The notes under the pieces were generated by a model. It made no database searches, was not told where the DNA came from, and saw only the letters and a list, made by a program, of their open reading frames with translations. From Saprospiraceae bacterium (GTDB lineage: Bacteria; Bacteroidota; Bacteroidia; Chitinophagales; Saprospiraceae), in assembly GCA_013001595.1 (NCBI GenBank), contig JABDMH010000008.1:1-64000 (forward strand): DNA of 64,000 nt, given 5' to 3'. Both the position numbers and the translations under genes were made by a program. Shown here in pieces: positions 1 to 9,333 of the stretch. Numbering within the stretch: position 1 is the stretch's first letter; each line of letters starts with the position of its first letter.

Positions 1-303
1 GGAAGGAGCACATACCGCCGTACCAGCATAAAATTGTGTGAACATCATTCCCTCCCGAGCCATTTTGTCCAAATGTGGAGTTTGGATTTTAGTTTGACCA
101 TAGGGCCCAATGTCCGCATATCCCAAATCATCTGCCATGATAAAGATGATGTTTGGTGGCACCTTCTGTTTAGTGGGGGTGGGGGTAGATGTACAACTGA
201 GTGAGAGCCAGCAAAGACACACGGCAACAAAAGGTTGGGTGAGGACTACTGGCCCTGTTCCAGCAAAGACTTTTAGGATAGCGGAATAATCGTTGTGCCA
301 CAT
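1..303 (-). CDS. sulfatase, N-terminal part (cut by window edge)
   Basis: The first 101 codons of an S1-family arylsulfatase run off the left edge. The translation shows the metal-binding start ([19 protein letters not shown]), the [11 protein letters not shown] segment, and ends exactly inside the formylglycine motif: C-A-P-S are the last four visible residues, so the catalytic Cys98 is present and the expected Arg lies outside. The ATG at 303 gives a 40-residue leader with a hydrophobic run ending in LSLSC, a lipoprotein-type signal, followed by a Thr/Pro linker. A GTG start nearer the hydrophobic run is also possible. The family hydrolyses sulfate esters, here probably on a polysaccharide outside the cytoplasm; the substrate cannot be read. 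It is divergent from the next sulfatase. Confidence 0.88.
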   Translation of the reverse strand, partial: MWHNDYSAILKVFAGTGPVVLTQPFVAVCLCWLSLSCTSTPTPTKQKVPPNIIFIMADDLGYADIGPYGQTKIQTPHLDKMAREGMMFTQFYAGTAVCAPS

Positions 304-427
304 GAGGGTAGTTCGTTGTTGAGTGAAGATACTGATATTAGTACTGTATGTAAGGAGCAACTTTTCTAGTCATAAAGTCAGATTGTCGTACTAGCTCAGC
401 TCGAATATTTCGATTGCTAAAAAATGG

Positions 428-461
428 TTTGATCCTATCTTTTTAACTTGTCGTAAATTTG
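428..461 (+). promoter_or_regulatory. possible Bacteroidota-type promoter of the sulfatase gene
   Basis: TTTG (428-431), 22 bases, then TAAATTTG (454-461) fits TTTG-N17-23-TAnnTTTG at the long end of the spacing range. It lies only 8 bases before the ATG at 470, which would make the transcript nearly leaderless. The match could be chance. Nothing else is evident in the 166-base gap between the divergent sulfatases. Confidence 0.35.
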
Positions 462-469
462 ATTGTATT

Positions 470-1855
470 ATGTTTAGAATCCTGAGTATTGTATTTACGC
501 TGCTCGTGAACTTGTCCATCTTTGGACAACAACCTAATATTATCCTCATTGTTTCTGACGATCAAGGTTATCGGGATTTAGGTTGCTATGGCAGCGATGT
601 AGTGAAGACTCCTCATCTGGATCAATTGGCAGCTGAGGGAATAAAATTCACCAATTTTTATGTCACCTGTTCGGCTTGTACACCCTCCAGAAGTGGTCTT
701 TTGACAGGTCGGTATCCTCAACGAAACGGAACTTATGAGCTATTTCGGAATGATCGGGTTGACGATGGTCATCTATATTCGGATTATGAATATCGAGTTT
801 CTCCCGAGCATATTTTGGGCATGGATGTTCGTGAACAAATGATATCAGATTTTTTGAAGTCTGCAGGGTACACAACTGGTATTTTTGGAAAATGGGATCT
901 AGGCCAGTTGCAAAGGTTTTTACCCTTGCAAAGGGGATTTGATAGATTTTACGGTTTTGCCAATACAGGTATTGATTATTTTACCCATGAGCGATATGGT
1001 ATTCCATCAATGTTTGATGATAATCAACCCACAGATAGAGACAAGGGAACTTATGCGACGGATCTATTTGAACGTGAGGCACTTTCTTTTTTAGCAGCAT
1101 CTCATGATCACCCTTTTTTCCTATATCTACCCTTCAACGCACCCCATTCAGCATCCAACCTTGATCCCGAGATAAGAGGTTCAGTGCAGGCACCTGCTGC
1201 AAATTTGGTCCAATATCCTGCCAGTGATGGTAAACGTGAGCAAAGAATACAAGGTTATCGGGCAGCAGTGACATGCATGGATCAAGCCATCGGAAATATT
1301 CTTCAAAAAGTTGAAAGCTATGGTTTAACTGATCGGACGTTGGTGATTTTCTTATCTGATAATGGAGGAAGTGGAGCTGCCGACAATGGTCCACTCAGAG
1401 GAAGAAAAGCGCAGATGTATGAGGGAGGTCTGCGTGTGCCATGTATTATCAAGTACCCTGGTCGAATAAAGCCGGGTCAAACGTTTGATGATTTGGTTTC
1501 AGCCTTAGACATCCTACCGACCGTCTTGGCGGCTACCGAGATTGATATACCAGATGATCTAATTTTGGACGGACATAATCTCTTACCTGAGTTAAATGGT
1601 TCAGAAAGTCGACCTGAGGAACAACGAGCCATGTTTTGGGAATTTAGAGATGAATATGCGGCGAGAGTTGGAAAGTGGAAATGGATTGATAATAAAGATG
1701 GCGAAGGACTTTATGATCTAGAAAATGACGTTGGTGAGCAGCAAAATTTAGCGGATACTAGGCCGGAAGTTCTACAATTTATGAGACAGTCATTCCAAGA
1801 TTGGAAATCTGAAATGATACAGGCAGATCCCCGAGGTCCATTCAGAGATTATTGA
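470..1855 (+). CDS. secreted S1-family sulfatase
   Basis: A complete arylsulfatase-type sulfohydrolase of 461 residues, a usual length. Residues 1-19 form a signal peptide ending SIFGQ. Metal ligands D30-D31 sit in [16 protein letters not shown], and the formylglycine motif is C70-T-P-S-R followed by SGLLTGR, the canonical type-I form. The GKWDLG block and SDNGGSG (about residue 297) are present. It needs an anaerobic or FGE-type maturase to convert Cys70, and none is in this window. Likely role: removal of sulfate groups from an algal or animal glycan in the periplasm or outside the cell. It is convergent with the NAL-like gene. The exact S1 subfamily, and so the substrate, is not assigned. 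Confidence 0.93.
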   Translation: MFRILSIVFTLLVNLSIFGQQPNIILIVSDDQGYRDLGCYGSDVVKTPHLDQLAAEGIKFTNFYVTCSACTPSRSGLLTGRYPQRNGTYELFRNDRVDDGHLYSDYEYRVSPEHILGMDVREQMISDFLKSAGYTTGIFGKWDLGQLQRFLPLQRGFDRFYGFANTGIDYFTHERYGIPSMFDDNQPTDRDKGTYATDLFEREALSFLAASHDHPFFLYLPFNAPHSASNLDPEIRGSVQAPAANLVQYPASDGKREQRIQGYRAAVTCMDQAIGNILQKVESYGLTDRTLVIFLSDNGGSGAADNGPLRGRKAQMYEGGLRVPCIIKYPGRIKPGQTFDDLVSALDILPTVLAATEIDIPDDLILDGHNLLPELNGSESRPEEQRAMFWEFRDEYAARVGKWKWIDNKDGEGLYDLENDVGEQQNLADTRPEVLQFMRQSFQDWKSEMIQADPRGPFRDY

Positions 1856-1918
1856 CACTTCCTAGACTAATTTTTCTGAACTACAGTAAATAAATATCCG
1901 ATACAATGATGTGGCTAG

Positions 1919-2827
1919 CTACGTTATGCGATCGAAAAAGTCGAGCGAGTCAAGTGCATGATGAAAGTTATTAAGATCCTGCTTGGATGGACTTTTTAAG
2001 GGAAGTCTTACTGGACCACAATCCAAACCAAGTCTATGCATAATTGATTTCTGGGTAGGCAATAGTCCATATTTCAGGAGTAAACGAACTACTTCAATCA
2101 CCCAGTTTTGGAGATTTCTAGCATGGACCAGATCACCAGATTCGAATGCTGACCTGATCTGAAAGTAGATGGGCGCCATAAAATTATAGGTACTTCCAAT
2201 AAAGCCTTGTGCCCCCACAGATAAAGCGGGCAAGAACATTTCATCGGCACCATACAACATGTCAAACTTCTTGTCTACAGCAACCACGCAGGCCTGAAAA
2301 TCATGCAGTGCTGGACTGCTAAACTTAATGCCCGCAAAATTGGGGATGGACTCTTGAACACTTTCCAATAGAGACACGACATCTACAACGACACCGGTCA
2401 AAGATGGAATATGATAATAATAAAAGGGCGTAGACTCTGCCGCGGAAGATATTTCTTGCAGACAATCAATTAGTACGCTTTCCGATTCTATTTTATAGTA
2501 AGTAGGTAGCGTGGCAGAAATTGCATCTACACCCAATGATTGTGCATGTTGGGCCAAGATTTTTGCTTCAGCTAGGCTGCTATGGCCGATGTGTATCCAC
2601 AAACGAAGGCTTCCTTTAGCACTATCATGAAAGTGCTCGGCCACTTGCATTCGCTCTGCAGAGGTAAGTGATGGGCCTTCGCCCGTACTTCCGCAGACAA
2701 AAAGTCCCTCCAGCTCATTGGTTACATAGTGGTCGACAAGCCTTGGAATTTGATCCAAGTTGAGGTTTCCATTCGGTAGAAATGGCGTAAAGGGGGCTGC
2801 CACCAATCCATTCGTTCTTGATTGCAT
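1919..2827 (-). CDS. N-acetylneuraminate lyase-like aldolase (DapA/NanA superfamily)
   Basis: A cytoplasmic class-I aldolase of the DapA/NanA superfamily, 302 residues. GSTGEGPSLT (46-55) is the NanA form of the carboxylate-binding loop. The segment FYYYHIPSLTG (135-145) with Tyr138 closely resembles animal-type neuraminate lyases. Lys168 in AGIKFS is the expected Schiff-base lysine. Family members split N-acetylneuraminate to ManNAc and pyruvate, but many relatives act on other 2-keto-3-deoxy sugar acids, so the substrate is inferred only. It lies next to an AraD1-type gene and a decayed sialidase-like gene, which supports sugar-acid catabolism. The ATG at 2827 is directly followed by a well-conserved N-terminus (GLVAAPFTPF). 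Confidence 0.85.
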   Translation of the reverse strand: MQSRTNGLVAAPFTPFLPNGNLNLDQIPRLVDHYVTNELEGLFVCGSTGEGPSLTSAERMQVAEHFHDSAKGSLRLWIHIGHSSLAEAKILAQHAQSLGVDAISATLPTYYKIESESVLIDCLQEISSAAESTPFYYYHIPSLTGVVVDVVSLLESVQESIPNFAGIKFSSPALHDFQACVVAVDKKFDMLYGADEMFLPALSVGAQGFIGSTYNFMAPIYFQIRSAFESGDLVHARNLQNWVIEVVRLLLKYGLLPTQKSIMHRLGLDCGPVRLPLKSPSKQDLNNFHHALDSLDFFDRIT

Positions 2828-2957
2828 GGAGAATGGTTTTTAAATGATTGATCTTTAAGATAAGGTGAAAACATCTATGGGCACGAATATAATATCTAGC
2901 TGATTCAGAACCATCTTTTTAGAAAATCACTCCTGAACCGGTTTCGGATCAATACAC

Positions 2958-3965
2958 TCAATAATGCAAGACTTTGACATAAATGGGGTGCTCGGGACTT
3001 TTAGCGATAGCTAGTTTATTTATCAATGCACGTCCCATACCATCCCATTTGACTTCCATCAAGTCTCCATCCGCTAGTTTTATGGAATGTCCAAAACTAA
3101 AGTCATCAGCGCCAAAGAAATGAACATGTGCCTGGCCGGGAAGGCGATGTTGCGGATACTTGAAATGATGATATTCCATATTGGCGATGCTGTGTACCAT
3201 GGCTTTTTCACCAGATGAGATGGTAGCCGACCAAATGGTTTTTTCCCCTCTTCTTACAGCGACTCTTCCTGCCAGATCTTCAAAAGATTCATCGATGCTC
3301 AATTCTGGGCCTATGGCACATTGACGCAGCTTAGACGGCGCCAAGTATAGATAATTCTTTTTTTCCATTTCGTGGTCAGAGAATTCATTGCCACAGGCAA
3401 AACCGATGCGGCAAGGTATGCCATCTTGGTCAATAATATAAGCACCTGCTACCTCGGGCTCTTCACCACCATCATCTGCAAAGGATGGTACTTCCAAGGA
3501 CTGGTTATGCGCACGTAAAATGGTGCCGGTACCTTTGTAGAACCATTCTGGTTGCACTCCAATCTGCTTGTTGTCAGGTTTACCACCTTCCTCACCAAGT
3601 TTATACATGCGCATGCTATCAGTCATATTTTCGGGATTTGCTTCATGCATGGCATTTCGATTTGCAGCACTGGCCCTATGAGTCAGACCAGTACCCACCA
3701 CTAGGCAATGCATAGGATCGCTTGGATGATCAAACGCCGGGAGAATAGACCATGCTGAAGAGCCGAAGTAGATGTCATCGTATTTGATGTTTAGTGATGT
3801 GCGGTTCTGCTTCACTAAATCCGGTATTGATAGGGATCTGGTCAGAGCATCTTTGGCCAATTCATATACTGATGAATATGAGGAAAGAAGGATGAGATCT
3901 GGTTCATCAACCAAAGCTAATTGTCGACCAGATTCTGGATGATGTAATTGTATGATTCGCATCAT
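2958..3965 (-). CDS. AraD1/GguC-family FAH-fold enzyme
   Basis: A 335-residue protein that I recognise as the AraD1 (GguC) branch of the fumarylacetoacetate hydrolase superfamily. Members are often found beside sugar-acid catabolic genes, and several FAH enzymes cleave or hydrate 2-keto-3-deoxy acids. Supporting segments are the VVGTGLTHR stretch (about residues 89-97), the Glu-rich EVAGAYIIDQDG region with the metal-site context GNEFSDHEMEKKNYLYLAPSK, and the C-terminal GDLMEVKWDGMGRALINKL. No signal peptide is visible, so it should be cytoplasmic. It lies 130 bases upstream of the NAL-like gene on the same strand, so the two may be cotranscribed. The precise reaction is uncertain. Confidence 0.78.
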   Translation of the reverse strand: MMRIIQLHHPESGRQLALVDEPDLILLSSYSSVYELAKDALTRSLSIPDLVKQNRTSLNIKYDDIYFGSSAWSILPAFDHPSDPMHCLVVGTGLTHRASAANRNAMHEANPENMTDSMRMYKLGEEGGKPDNKQIGVQPEWFYKGTGTILRAHNQSLEVPSFADDGGEEPEVAGAYIIDQDGIPCRIGFACGNEFSDHEMEKKNYLYLAPSKLRQCAIGPELSIDESFEDLAGRVAVRRGEKTIWSATISSGEKAMVHSIANMEYHHFKYPQHRLPGQAHVHFFGADDFSFGHSIKLADGDLMEVKWDGMGRALINKLAIAKSPEHPIYVKVLHY

Positions 3966-4105
3966 GGAAGGTAAAGATTTATCGTCAATCGCTAAGGTTG
4001 AGCATACATGAGCAAGCTGCCTGCAGGCGATTTGAGAAGAAGGCCAGATAGGGCTATTTTGTTCTTCTTACTTGGGAAAGCATAATCAAACGATAGGTCT
4101 CTGCA

Positions 4106-4935
4106 ATGAAAATAGATCGACGAAAACTTATTCATGACAATGTTCGATTGGGACTTGGCACTGCATTTTCGATGGGATCTATTGTACTGCGGAACTTCTT
4201 AGATAGATCGTCTGATGCGGCAGATGATGTCATTCATATTGCTGTGGATGCATCTTCACACCTAGGTCCTGTGTCTTAGAGCTAGGCTTTTTTTTGGCCA
4301 TGATGAAGCCAATTGGTCCGATTCGGAGAATGGTAAAAAACTGTTGACGGATGTAGACAACTTGGTCCAATACCAGTTTTCATGCGAGCCCATCATTTGT
4401 TTAGAAGTGGTGATCCCCGCACAACCGCTTTGAAGTGGATTTCTACCAATGTTTATCATGAAGAGCCTTCAGTAATCCTTTTTGCCGACAGGTATCATTT
4501 GACCATTCGGCAAGATGAGACTTCCTTTGTGACTTGAAGCGAAGATGGGCTGCATTATGAACCATTATGTGAATGGACTTTTAATGATGGTTCTTGGCTT
4601 GGAAATTATGATACGCAGCAATATTGGGTCGGACATAGTGACGCATTATTTCTTGTTTATTCTCGTAAAGGAGCCAATAATGATCATGTCTTTCGACTTT
4701 GAGCCCCATTTTTTATTGGGTAAATCGATCCAGAAGAATTAACCGTCATAAAAGCAACAGAGCGTATTCTAATTCCGGAGGGGGGTATTGGATTAGGTAA
4801 CTTTGGTGTAGCGGAAGTCAATCAAACCGAGTCTTGGGTGACAACGACAGAGTATTATCGGGGAGAAAAGATTCTGTGGATAATGAGGTTTTCGTCGCGA
4901 AAATCAAGTGGGATAAACCGAATCGGATCTATTAG
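4106..4935 (+). pseudogene. decayed sialidase-like (BNR-type) gene
   Basis: An ATG opens a 57-codon frame with an RR-containing leader (MKIDRRKLIHDNVRLGLG) that stops at 4277-4279. A second frame carries 4296-4389 (GHDEANWSDSENGKKLL...). From 4391 the original frame resumes and encodes a recognisable sialidase-family stretch, HHLFRSGDPRTTALKW ... VYHEEPSVILFADRYHLT ... [17 protein letters not shown] ... GLGNFGVAEVNQTESWVTTTEYY. This stretch is broken by stops at 4535, 4700 and 4721. A further frameshift near 4870 leads to DNEVFVAKIKWDKPN and a stop at 4933. The stops fall inside motifs (for example IG-stop-IDPE where IGQIDPE is expected), typical of point-mutation decay. It was probably an exported glycan-processing or glycan-binding propeller. 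Confidence 0.88.
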
Positions 4936-5238
4936 AATAGAATTACTTTGATTAGACTGGTAATAAAATTAGTCATGGGTGTCTCCGGGAATCTTTGGAT
5001 GATGCTCAAAATGATTGATTTTTGCTTTATACAAGGCAGTCCGAAGGAGCCATATTTAGCTAAGTAACCGAGGACTAAGAAAGTATAAATCAGAGAGAAT
5101 CATTTGAACATTTCAATGGAAATTTTGCTGAGCCCACGAGCGGGCTTGGGAGGCACCTCATGGTAATGCATATACTAGAACCTCTCTCTGTTTGTTTGAA
5201 TATGCTGACCATGAACCAACTTCCTGTTTTATATGAAT
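4936..5238. other. intergenic region with a small hairpin
   Basis: 303 bases between the pseudogene and the convergent SprB-repeat gene. No convincing gene is seen. An imperfect hairpin with AGCCC/GGGCT arms lies near 5132-5148, about 90 bases past the stop of the leftward gene. It lacks a clear T-run, so I do not call it a terminator. Confidence 0.4.
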
Positions 5239-7659
5239 CTACTTTTTGGCAACCTTTTTTACAGCTACTTGCCTATCACTGCGTATTTTAATAAAATAAA
5301 GCCCTGTAGGTAAATAGCTCATATCGATTGGGTTTTGCAAATCCGGTTTTGTCGGTGGTTGCATTTCAACTCCACTAGAATTGTAGATTGTAATTTCCGG
5401 ATGAATTATTTTATTGTCAGAAAAGTCAATCCATATATGTTCGGATGTGGGATTGGGAAAGATGCTGATTTTATTAGAAAAGCTCTGGTCAATATTTGCT
5501 GTAACCATATCAACTTGCACAAAAAAGGAGCAACAACCAATATTTCCGAAAAGATCAACAGCCATGAAGGAGACTTTGGTTTCACCAACAGGAAATATTG
5601 ATCCACTTGGTAGTCCTTCGATCATCTCAAATGTATCAACTTGGCAGTTGTCAAATGGTATGGGTGTTTCATATTCTACAATTTTGCCACTATCTGCATC
5701 AATATCTTCAACACATATAAAGTAAGGAGCAATGGTGTCTATTACAATCAACTCCAGGATCGTATCCAAAAGGTTTCCGGCATGATCCAGCACATAAATT
5801 TGCGTCTGCTGACTATCGACCGAGCTACAAAATAGCGTATCTGAATCCACCCAAAACGAGTCGATTCCACAATTGTCTGTGATGCCCATTTCGAGGTGAT
5901 CCTTATCAATGATCGCATGCCCGTTCGAATCAAGGTAGATCTCGAAGGGTGCTAGATTCACCATTGCAGTCATTGAATCCTGAAAAGATAGAAATTGTGA
6001 ATCAATGGCGGTGCAACCCATTTCGTCTATTACGGTTAGGACATGTTTTCCAGTTTTTAGACCACCAGTCATGGATTGTATACTACCTGATGACCATTGG
6101 TACAGGTAAGGTGCGGTTCCACCACTGATGTTGGCTGAGACTTGACCTGTGCTGTCACCAGGACAAAGTGGATGTATAGCATTAAAGGTGATGTCAAGTG
6201 AATCAGGTTGGACAATGTTTATCGCAAAGATTGCCTGGCATTGATTAGCATCGCTAACGGTCACATCGTACATACCTGCTTTCAGACTGTCGATATTGGC
6301 GGTAATGTCACCGTTGGACCACAAATAGGATATTGGCTCCTGAGCACCGGAGACACTGATTGATGCTTGACCAGTACCATTTCCAAAACAATCTACATTT
6401 GTAGTAGTAACGATGGCATCGATTCCACAGGTAAAAGGCTGTACAACTACTAAATCCTCGGCAGTACACTCATTGGCGTCAGTGACGGTGACCATGTATG
6501 TGCCGGGGGCCAATCCATTCAAAGTCTGTTCAGTTGACCCTGTATTCCACAGATAAATATAACCACCTACACCTCCAGTTGCGGTAACTGATGCTGTACC
6601 ATCGCTGGCCATAAATGCTTTTTCATCAGTTGTCGTCATATCTAATTCGATGGCAGTTGGCTCCTCGATGTCAAAAATGCCAGATGCTGAACAATCATTT
6701 GCATCATTGATGGTCACTCCGTAACTCCCCGCAGCGAGGTCCGAGATGGCCATCCCTCCACTGCCATTTGACCAAATGACCTCGAAGGGCTCCGTGCCAC
6801 CATTTAGGGTGATGGCAGCCGATCCGGACATGCCTCCTGAGCAAAGTACATCTACTGTGGATATACCACTTATGGCCAGCGTCGGAGGTTCCAAGATTGT
6901 TGTAGTGGCTGTCGCCTCACTTCCATTATTGTCAGTGACAGTCACGGAGTAGGTTGCTGGAGGTAAGTTGCTAATGTTTGCTGTAGATTCATTGTTTGAC
7001 CAATTGAAACTATATGGAGTTGCTCCTCCAGATGCGTTTGCCTGTGCGGATCCGTTCTGCAGTCCCTGACAACTGACATCCGATTTGGCGATTGCTACCA
7101 CCAAAGGATCAGCAGTTCCGGCCAGATTAAATGTCATAGAACCTGAGCGAGGTCGATCACCTGAGGATGAGTTGTTCCCGTTTGCAATGTTGCCGGCATA
7201 ATACATCGTGATTGAAGCACCGTCGGGACCCTCTGGTGCAACCCAATCGAAGGACCAACTCGCAACATTATTCGTAAAAGATTTGGCACCCCGGTGTTCA
7301 ATGTATTCCCTACCTCCAGAAGTGTTGCTGCCTTCATCTGAAGAATTGGGTATGAAATCACCCGCATTTGATTGATCTGCGAATGTAGACACCATTTGAA
7401 ATCCTGCTCTTACGGCATTGCCTGTTGTTGCAGTGACGGTCAAAGTCACTGGATAGGTTTGGCCTCCTTGCACCGTTTCTGGAATACCCGTTATCGACAC
7501 GCTTCCATCCAAAGATGATGATGGTGAATGGCAGCTGGTGCAGAAACTATCAAAGGGTGCATTAGTATATCCATTCGGAGGATTACCAGCTCGGCTGCTC
7601 CATATCATCCAGGCTGCAAAAAGCAGTGCGTAACCTATCAGTATTCTCTTTATGTTCAT
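5239..7659 (-). CDS. secreted SprB-repeat protein with choice-of-anchor V domain and T9SS sorting tail
   Basis: An 806-residue exported modular protein. The order is: signal peptide (1-24); a choice-of-anchor V/Reeler-like domain starting with a single CxxCH motif (C40-T-S-C-H44) and running to about 180; five SprB-type repeats of about 70 residues (180-560), each with the ...GGxxPYxxxWSNG...L..GxYxVTVTDANxC pattern; a HYR-like region (about 570-720, with TIAPYF and VGETKVSFMAVDLFGN); and a C-terminal Por sorting domain (ISIFPNPTSEHIWIDF ... LPTGLYFIKI). SprB repeats are known from gliding adhesins, so a surface adhesin or matrix role is likely. Whether the CxxCH binds heme is unknown. Transcribed alone, with no partner gene adjacent. 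Confidence 0.88.
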   Translation of the reverse strand: MNIKRILIGYALLFAAWMIWSSRAGNPPNGYTNAPFDSFCTSCHSPSSSLDGSVSITGIPETVQGGQTYPVTLTVTATTGNAVRAGFQMVSTFADQSNAGDFIPNSSDEGSNTSGGREYIEHRGAKSFTNNVASWSFDWVAPEGPDGASITMYYAGNIANGNNSSSGDRPRSGSMTFNLAGTADPLVVAIAKSDVSCQGLQNGSAQANASGGATPYSFNWSNNESTANISNLPPATYSVTVTDNNGSEATATTTILEPPTLAISGISTVDVLCSGGMSGSAAITLNGGTEPFEVIWSNGSGGMAISDLAAGSYGVTINDANDCSASGIFDIEEPTAIELDMTTTDEKAFMASDGTASVTATGGVGGYIYLWNTGSTEQTLNGLAPGTYMVTVTDANECTAEDLVVVQPFTCGIDAIVTTTNVDCFGNGTGQASISVSGAQEPISYLWSNGDITANIDSLKAGMYDVTVSDANQCQAIFAINIVQPDSLDITFNAIHPLCPGDSTGQVSANISGGTAPYLYQWSSGSIQSMTGGLKTGKHVLTVIDEMGCTAIDSQFLSFQDSMTAMVNLAPFEIYLDSNGHAIIDKDHLEMGITDNCGIDSFWVDSDTLFCSSVDSQQTQIYVLDHAGNLLDTILELIVIDTIAPYFICVEDIDADSGKIVEYETPIPFDNCQVDTFEMIEGLPSGSIFPVGETKVSFMAVDLFGNIGCCSFFVQVDMVTANIDQSFSNKISIFPNPTSEHIWIDFSDNKIIHPEITIYNSSGVEMQPPTKPDLQNPIDMSYLPTGLYFIKIRSDRQVAVKKVAKK

Positions 7660-7901
7660 TCCCTCTTTCTCTTTTGTAAATTCCTTTTACCTTTTTTTGT
7701 CAGAGCTAGGAAAGCAGCTAAAGTTGAAAAATGACTATGAAAACTCTTTGACCAAAAAGATAATCCAACAATTTTGTAAATACTAGAGTCCAGTATAATT
7801 TATTACTGATTGGGAGAATTCTTTAACCAATAGGGATATTTTGCAGAATCTTAGTACTTACAGATATATTGAGCTCTTTCATAATTGAAATAGAGGTGTA
7901 G

Positions 7902-9122
7902 ATGATCAGATATGTTTTTCTTTTACTTAGTTTTTCTGCGATTTCATCAGTTGAAGCCCAAAATGGCGACCCAGGTCTAACTTTTCATACAGATTTTGAG
8001 GCTGCAAGCCTAGGTGAAATTAGCAAGTTAAATGGTAATCATTGGCAGATGGCACTTACGGGTGAGTCAGATTCCGATGATAGAAATCGGCAAGTGAGTT
8101 GGTACTACTTTCGCGTGGAGGGAGCAAAAGATCGCCCGCTGAGACTGACACTCTCTGATCTTGTAGGTGAGTATAATTATAGAAAGGGATCGCATGCCAT
8201 CACTTCCGAAACGCGACCAATGATCAGTTATGATCAAAAACACTGGACCCACTTACCCGATTCAGCCGTTTCCTGGGATGAGCAGAAAGTTCAATTAACG
8301 TTCACACTACTTCCAGATCGGGATACAATTTGGATTGCTCATCAACCACCATACACTACGGAAAATCTACTGAGTCTGTTGAAGCGGTACGAGTATCATC
8401 CTGCCGTCAAGAAGATGGAGTTGGGAAAAACGGTCGAGCAGAGATCTATGCCGCTCTTATCCATTACGGATCACAGTGTGAATATAGCAGACAAAAAGGT
8501 GGTCTGGATCATGGCTAGACAGCACTCCTGGGAATCAGGCACCTCATGGCTTATGGAAGGGCTAGTCCATCATTTACTGGAATCAGAGCAGGGAACGGAG
8601 TTGCTAAAGAAAATGCATTTTCAACTTTTTCCCATGGGTGATCCGGACGGGGTGGCTCGAGGTGGGGTTCGTTTTAATACTCACGGTCATGATTTAAATC
8701 GAAATTGGGATCTGGTCAAGCCCGTAGAAATGCCAGAAATTCATCTGCAGAAAAAGGCCATTCGTGAATGGTTGGAGGAGAATCATCCCATAGATCTATT
8801 CATCACGCTACACAATACGGAAAGGGCGGATTACATTCAGGGGCCTGACTTGCCAGTGGGCCATGGGTTGTGGGAAGAAATGGTTGGTCAAACTTCATTT
8901 GAATCAACGGAGGGAGTCAGGGAAATGCCACTAAGTACAACCCCCGGCAAACCTGGTCGAATGACTGTCAATCAAGCACTTTGGGCAGAGATGAACATAC
9001 CCGCGTATCTGATGGAGCTCAAGGTAGAGGCAGTTGATAAAATAGATGGTCGTAGGGGAGTGGAAGATTGGCTTGAACTGGGCCGCGGGCTTCTAGAGGC
9101 GATCGACAAGTCCCTTAGATAG
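7902..9122 (+). CDS. secreted M14-family zinc carboxypeptidase (CCP-like)
   Basis: A metallocarboxypeptidase of 406 residues with a signal peptide (1-19, ending VEAQ). Residues 25-150 form the beta-sandwich domain that precedes the catalytic domain in cytosolic-carboxypeptidase-like (M14D) enzymes (VSWYYFRVEGAKDRPLRLTLSDL). The zinc ligands H208 and E211 (RQHSWE) and H304 (ITLHNT) are present, as are the substrate-binding N-R-N-W (266-269) and a general-base Glu near E372 (YLMELKVE). It should trim C-terminal residues from peptides or proteins outside the cytoplasm. It is monocistronic, and the next gene has its own promoter. Confidence 0.87.
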   Translation: MIRYVFLLLSFSAISSVEAQNGDPGLTFHTDFEAASLGEISKLNGNHWQMALTGESDSDDRNRQVSWYYFRVEGAKDRPLRLTLSDLVGEYNYRKGSHAITSETRPMISYDQKHWTHLPDSAVSWDEQKVQLTFTLLPDRDTIWIAHQPPYTTENLLSLLKRYEYHPAVKKMELGKTVEQRSMPLLSITDHSVNIADKKVVWIMARQHSWESGTSWLMEGLVHHLLESEQGTELLKKMHFQLFPMGDPDGVARGGVRFNTHGHDLNRNWDLVKPVEMPEIHLQKKAIREWLEENHPIDLFITLHNTERADYIQGPDLPVGHGLWEEMVGQTSFESTEGVREMPLSTTPGKPGRMTVNQALWAEMNIPAYLMELKVEAVDKIDGRRGVEDWLELGRGLLEAIDKSLR

Positions 9123-9151
9123 TGTACTTTAAATTCTGCAATTGCATGAAT

Positions 9152-9181
9152 TTTGACATGTGATCAAATTGTATACTTTTG
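9152..9181 (+). promoter_or_regulatory. Bacteroidota-type promoter of the SulP gene
   Basis: TTTG (9152-9155), an 18-base spacer and TACTTTTG (9174-9181) match the -33/-7 consensus of the Bacteroidota primary sigma factor exactly. The 5' leader to the preferred start would be about 145 bases. Confidence 0.65.
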
Positions 9182-9333
9182 CATCCGCTAATAAAGCAGG
9201 GTGAAACTACATTAGCAGTTGGGCGACTGGGATCTAGTATAGCCACTTTTTTTCCACGATACATATTGCTGGTCTTTCATGGGATTTCGGTTCTGTGGGT
9301 GACCTTTTTTATGCATCCCAAGTGAAATTTAAC

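Noticed and set aside
4262-4742. Short open frames at 4262-4459 (minus) and 4545-4742 (plus)
   Set aside because: They lie within the decayed sialidase-like gene, whose real frame is recognisable; these are by-products of its other frames.
5335-7367. Several open frames of 60-100 codons on both strands inside the SprB-repeat gene
   Set aside because: They overlap a gene with clear domains and a sorting tail, and their translations have no signal, motif or family pattern.
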